Of a DNA stretch of 15,872 bases, positions 14,885-15,872 are shown piece after piece. The notes beneath the pieces were generated by a model. That model saw nothing but the letters and a program-made list of their open reading frames with translations. It made no database searches and had not been told where the DNA came from. Position 1 is the stretch's first letter. Every line of letters begins with the position of its first letter. The translations under genes were made by a program, and so were the position numbers. Source of the stretch: Deltaproteobacteria bacterium (lineage in GTDB: Bacteria > Desulfobacterota > Binatia > UBA9968); NCBI GenBank assembly GCA_016844625.1, contig JAERMN010000021.1:1-15872 (forward strand). Reading direction: 5' to 3'.

Positions 14885-15872
14885 ATGTACGCAAATTTCA
14901 AACGCCCCCTATGGACTCGGATTCATCGCACTGTCCCCATGCTTTTTCTTGCGGTTCTGGCTTTCGCTGCTCCGGCATCGGCTCAAGCCCCCTTCTATCA
15001 AGGGAAAAGCATTCGCTGGATCATGGGCACTTCCGCGGGGGGCGCACAGGATTTATGGGGACGGTTTATGGCGCAGCATTTGGGCAAGCACATCCCGGGA
15101 ACTCCTGAAATAATCGTCCAAAACATGCCGGGCGCCGGTTCCAAGATCGCGGCCAATCATCTTTACAACGTCGCTAAACCGGACGGACTGACTTTGGCCA
15201 TGTTTAATCCCTCTCTCTACATCGAACAGCTTATTGGACAGAAGGAAGTCAAATTCGACTGGAATAAATTTGCCTGGATCGGGTCGCCGGAACCTATCAA
15301 TCAGGTGCTGTTCGTGCGCGCCGATACGCCCTACAAAACTCTAGAAGATATTCGCAAGGCTTCGGAGCCGCCCCGCTGCGCAGCCACGGGACGGGGCACC
15401 GCGGGGCATTTCTATCCCCTGCTCATCGAGGAGGCGCTGGGAACCAAGATTAACATGGTCGTGGGCTATGGCGGCGGCGGAGATATGGATCTAGCCATCG
15501 AAAAAGGTGAGATCCATTGCCGCGCCGGCACTGCTTCCGCATTTGTCATCCGCGAACCGACTCGTACCTGGTATAAAAATGGCTTTGTCCGCCCATTGGT
15601 TCAGAGCGGTCTCATACGGGAAGCGAAACTTTCCGAGGTGCCGACCCTGTACGAGCTCATGGAGACGCACAAAACACCGGAGGCCACCAGGCGCGTCGCC
15701 AAAGTGATGCTGGCCTCCGGGGATCTGGGCCGCCCCATAGCGGCTGGCCCTGGCCTCCCGACCGACCGTCTCAAGATTTTGCGCTATGCCTTCAACAAAA
15801 TGGTAGTCGACGATGAATTTTTAGCCGATGAGAAAAAACGCGGTTTAGAACTCATTCCATTATCAGGCGAGG
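14885..15872 (+). CDS. TctC/Bug-family periplasmic solute-binding protein (3' end cut by window)
   Basis: Extracytoplasmic binding protein of the tripartite tricarboxylate transporter (Bug) family, which captures carboxylates or similar small molecules for a TctAB permease. At least 329 residues are visible, and the frame runs off the window near the normal end of the family. It has a clear Sec signal peptide: basic start (NFKRPLWTRIHRT), hydrophobic core (VPMLFLAVLAFAAP) and a likely cut after ASA at about residue 33. The mature part begins FYQGKSIRWIMGTSAGGAQD, followed by PEIIVQNMPGAGSKIAANHL, NVAKPDGLTLAMFN and ATGRGTAGHFYPLL, all family features. The start is fixed by the AGGAGGT site. 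No tctA or tctB is in view, and the ligand cannot be told from sequence. Many such orphan genes occur in soil proteobacteria. It is probably unrelated to the trehalose cluster, being behind a terminator. Confidence 0.92.
   Translation, partial: MYANFKRPLWTRIHRTVPMLFLAVLAFAAPASAQAPFYQGKSIRWIMGTSAGGAQDLWGRFMAQHLGKHIPGTPEIIVQNMPGAGSKIAANHLYNVAKPDGLTLAMFNPSLYIEQLIGQKEVKFDWNKFAWIGSPEPINQVLFVRADTPYKTLEDIRKASEPPRCAATGRGTAGHFYPLLIEEALGTKINMVVGYGGGGDMDLAIEKGEIHCRAGTASAFVIREPTRTWYKNGFVRPLVQSGLIREAKLSEVPTLYELMETHKTPEATRRVAKVMLASGDLGRPIAAGPGLPTDRLKILRYAFNKMVVDDEFLADEKKRGLELIPLSGE

Noticed and set aside
1..15872. Search for CRISPR arrays, insertion sequences, tRNA genes, attachment sites and phage or defence genes.
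   Set aside because: No regular repeats, transposase or integrase motifs, cloverleaf-like sequences or defence domains were seen on reading the window.

Overview
The window reads as one end of an accessory carbohydrate-storage and osmoadaptation locus from a moderately GC-rich, Gram-negative-type bacterium, probably an uncultivated deltaproteobacterial, Binatia-like or Rokubacteria-like lineage. This guess rests on three things: the GlgB/GlgC/TreZ/GlgX/TreY set, the tripartite-tricarboxylate (TctC/Bug) binding protein at the right edge (a family greatly expanded in such lineages), and overall codon use. No rRNA, tRNA or marker gene is present, so the taxonomy is inference only. Every supported gene is on the + strand.

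Layout. The first 131 bases are the 3' end of an unidentified gene that overlaps glgB by ATGA. Then follow glgB (branching enzyme), glgC (ADP-glucose pyrophosphorylase, interrupted by an in-frame TAG at 2727-2729), treZ (maltooligosyltrehalose trehalohydrolase), glgX (debranching enzyme), a small MscS-like membrane channel, a membrane-domain-less MgtE-like N/CBS protein, a complete MgtE-type Mg2+ transporter, and treY (maltooligosyltrehalose synthase). Spacing from glgC to treY is tight (overlaps or gaps below about 10 bases, except 90 bases after glgX), so an operon is likely. A 370-base gap follows with hairpins and one doubtful 54-codon ORF, then a membrane-anchored TPR-like protein of unknown role. 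Next is a 360-base gap with one good and one weaker intrinsic terminator, and finally a TctC/Bug periplasmic binding protein cut by the window end.

How the genes work together. GlgC and GlgB make and branch alpha-1,4-glucan (the glycogen synthase GlgA is not in this window). GlgX trims branches to linear maltodextrins. TreY converts the reducing end to a trehalosyl unit and TreZ releases free trehalose, a compatible solute. An MscS-like channel and a Mg2+ transport pair lie between glgX and treY, which suggests a wider osmotic/ionic stress module; that functional link is inference from gene order.

The most notable anomaly is the amber codon inside glgC. Both halves lie in the same reading frame and together match the whole family, so it is a nonsense mutation, a sequencing/assembly error, or readthrough, not a frameshift. 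TAG also ends glgX in this window at a position normal for the family, which argues against general UAG reassignment. I did not find a clearly novel defence or mobile system here.
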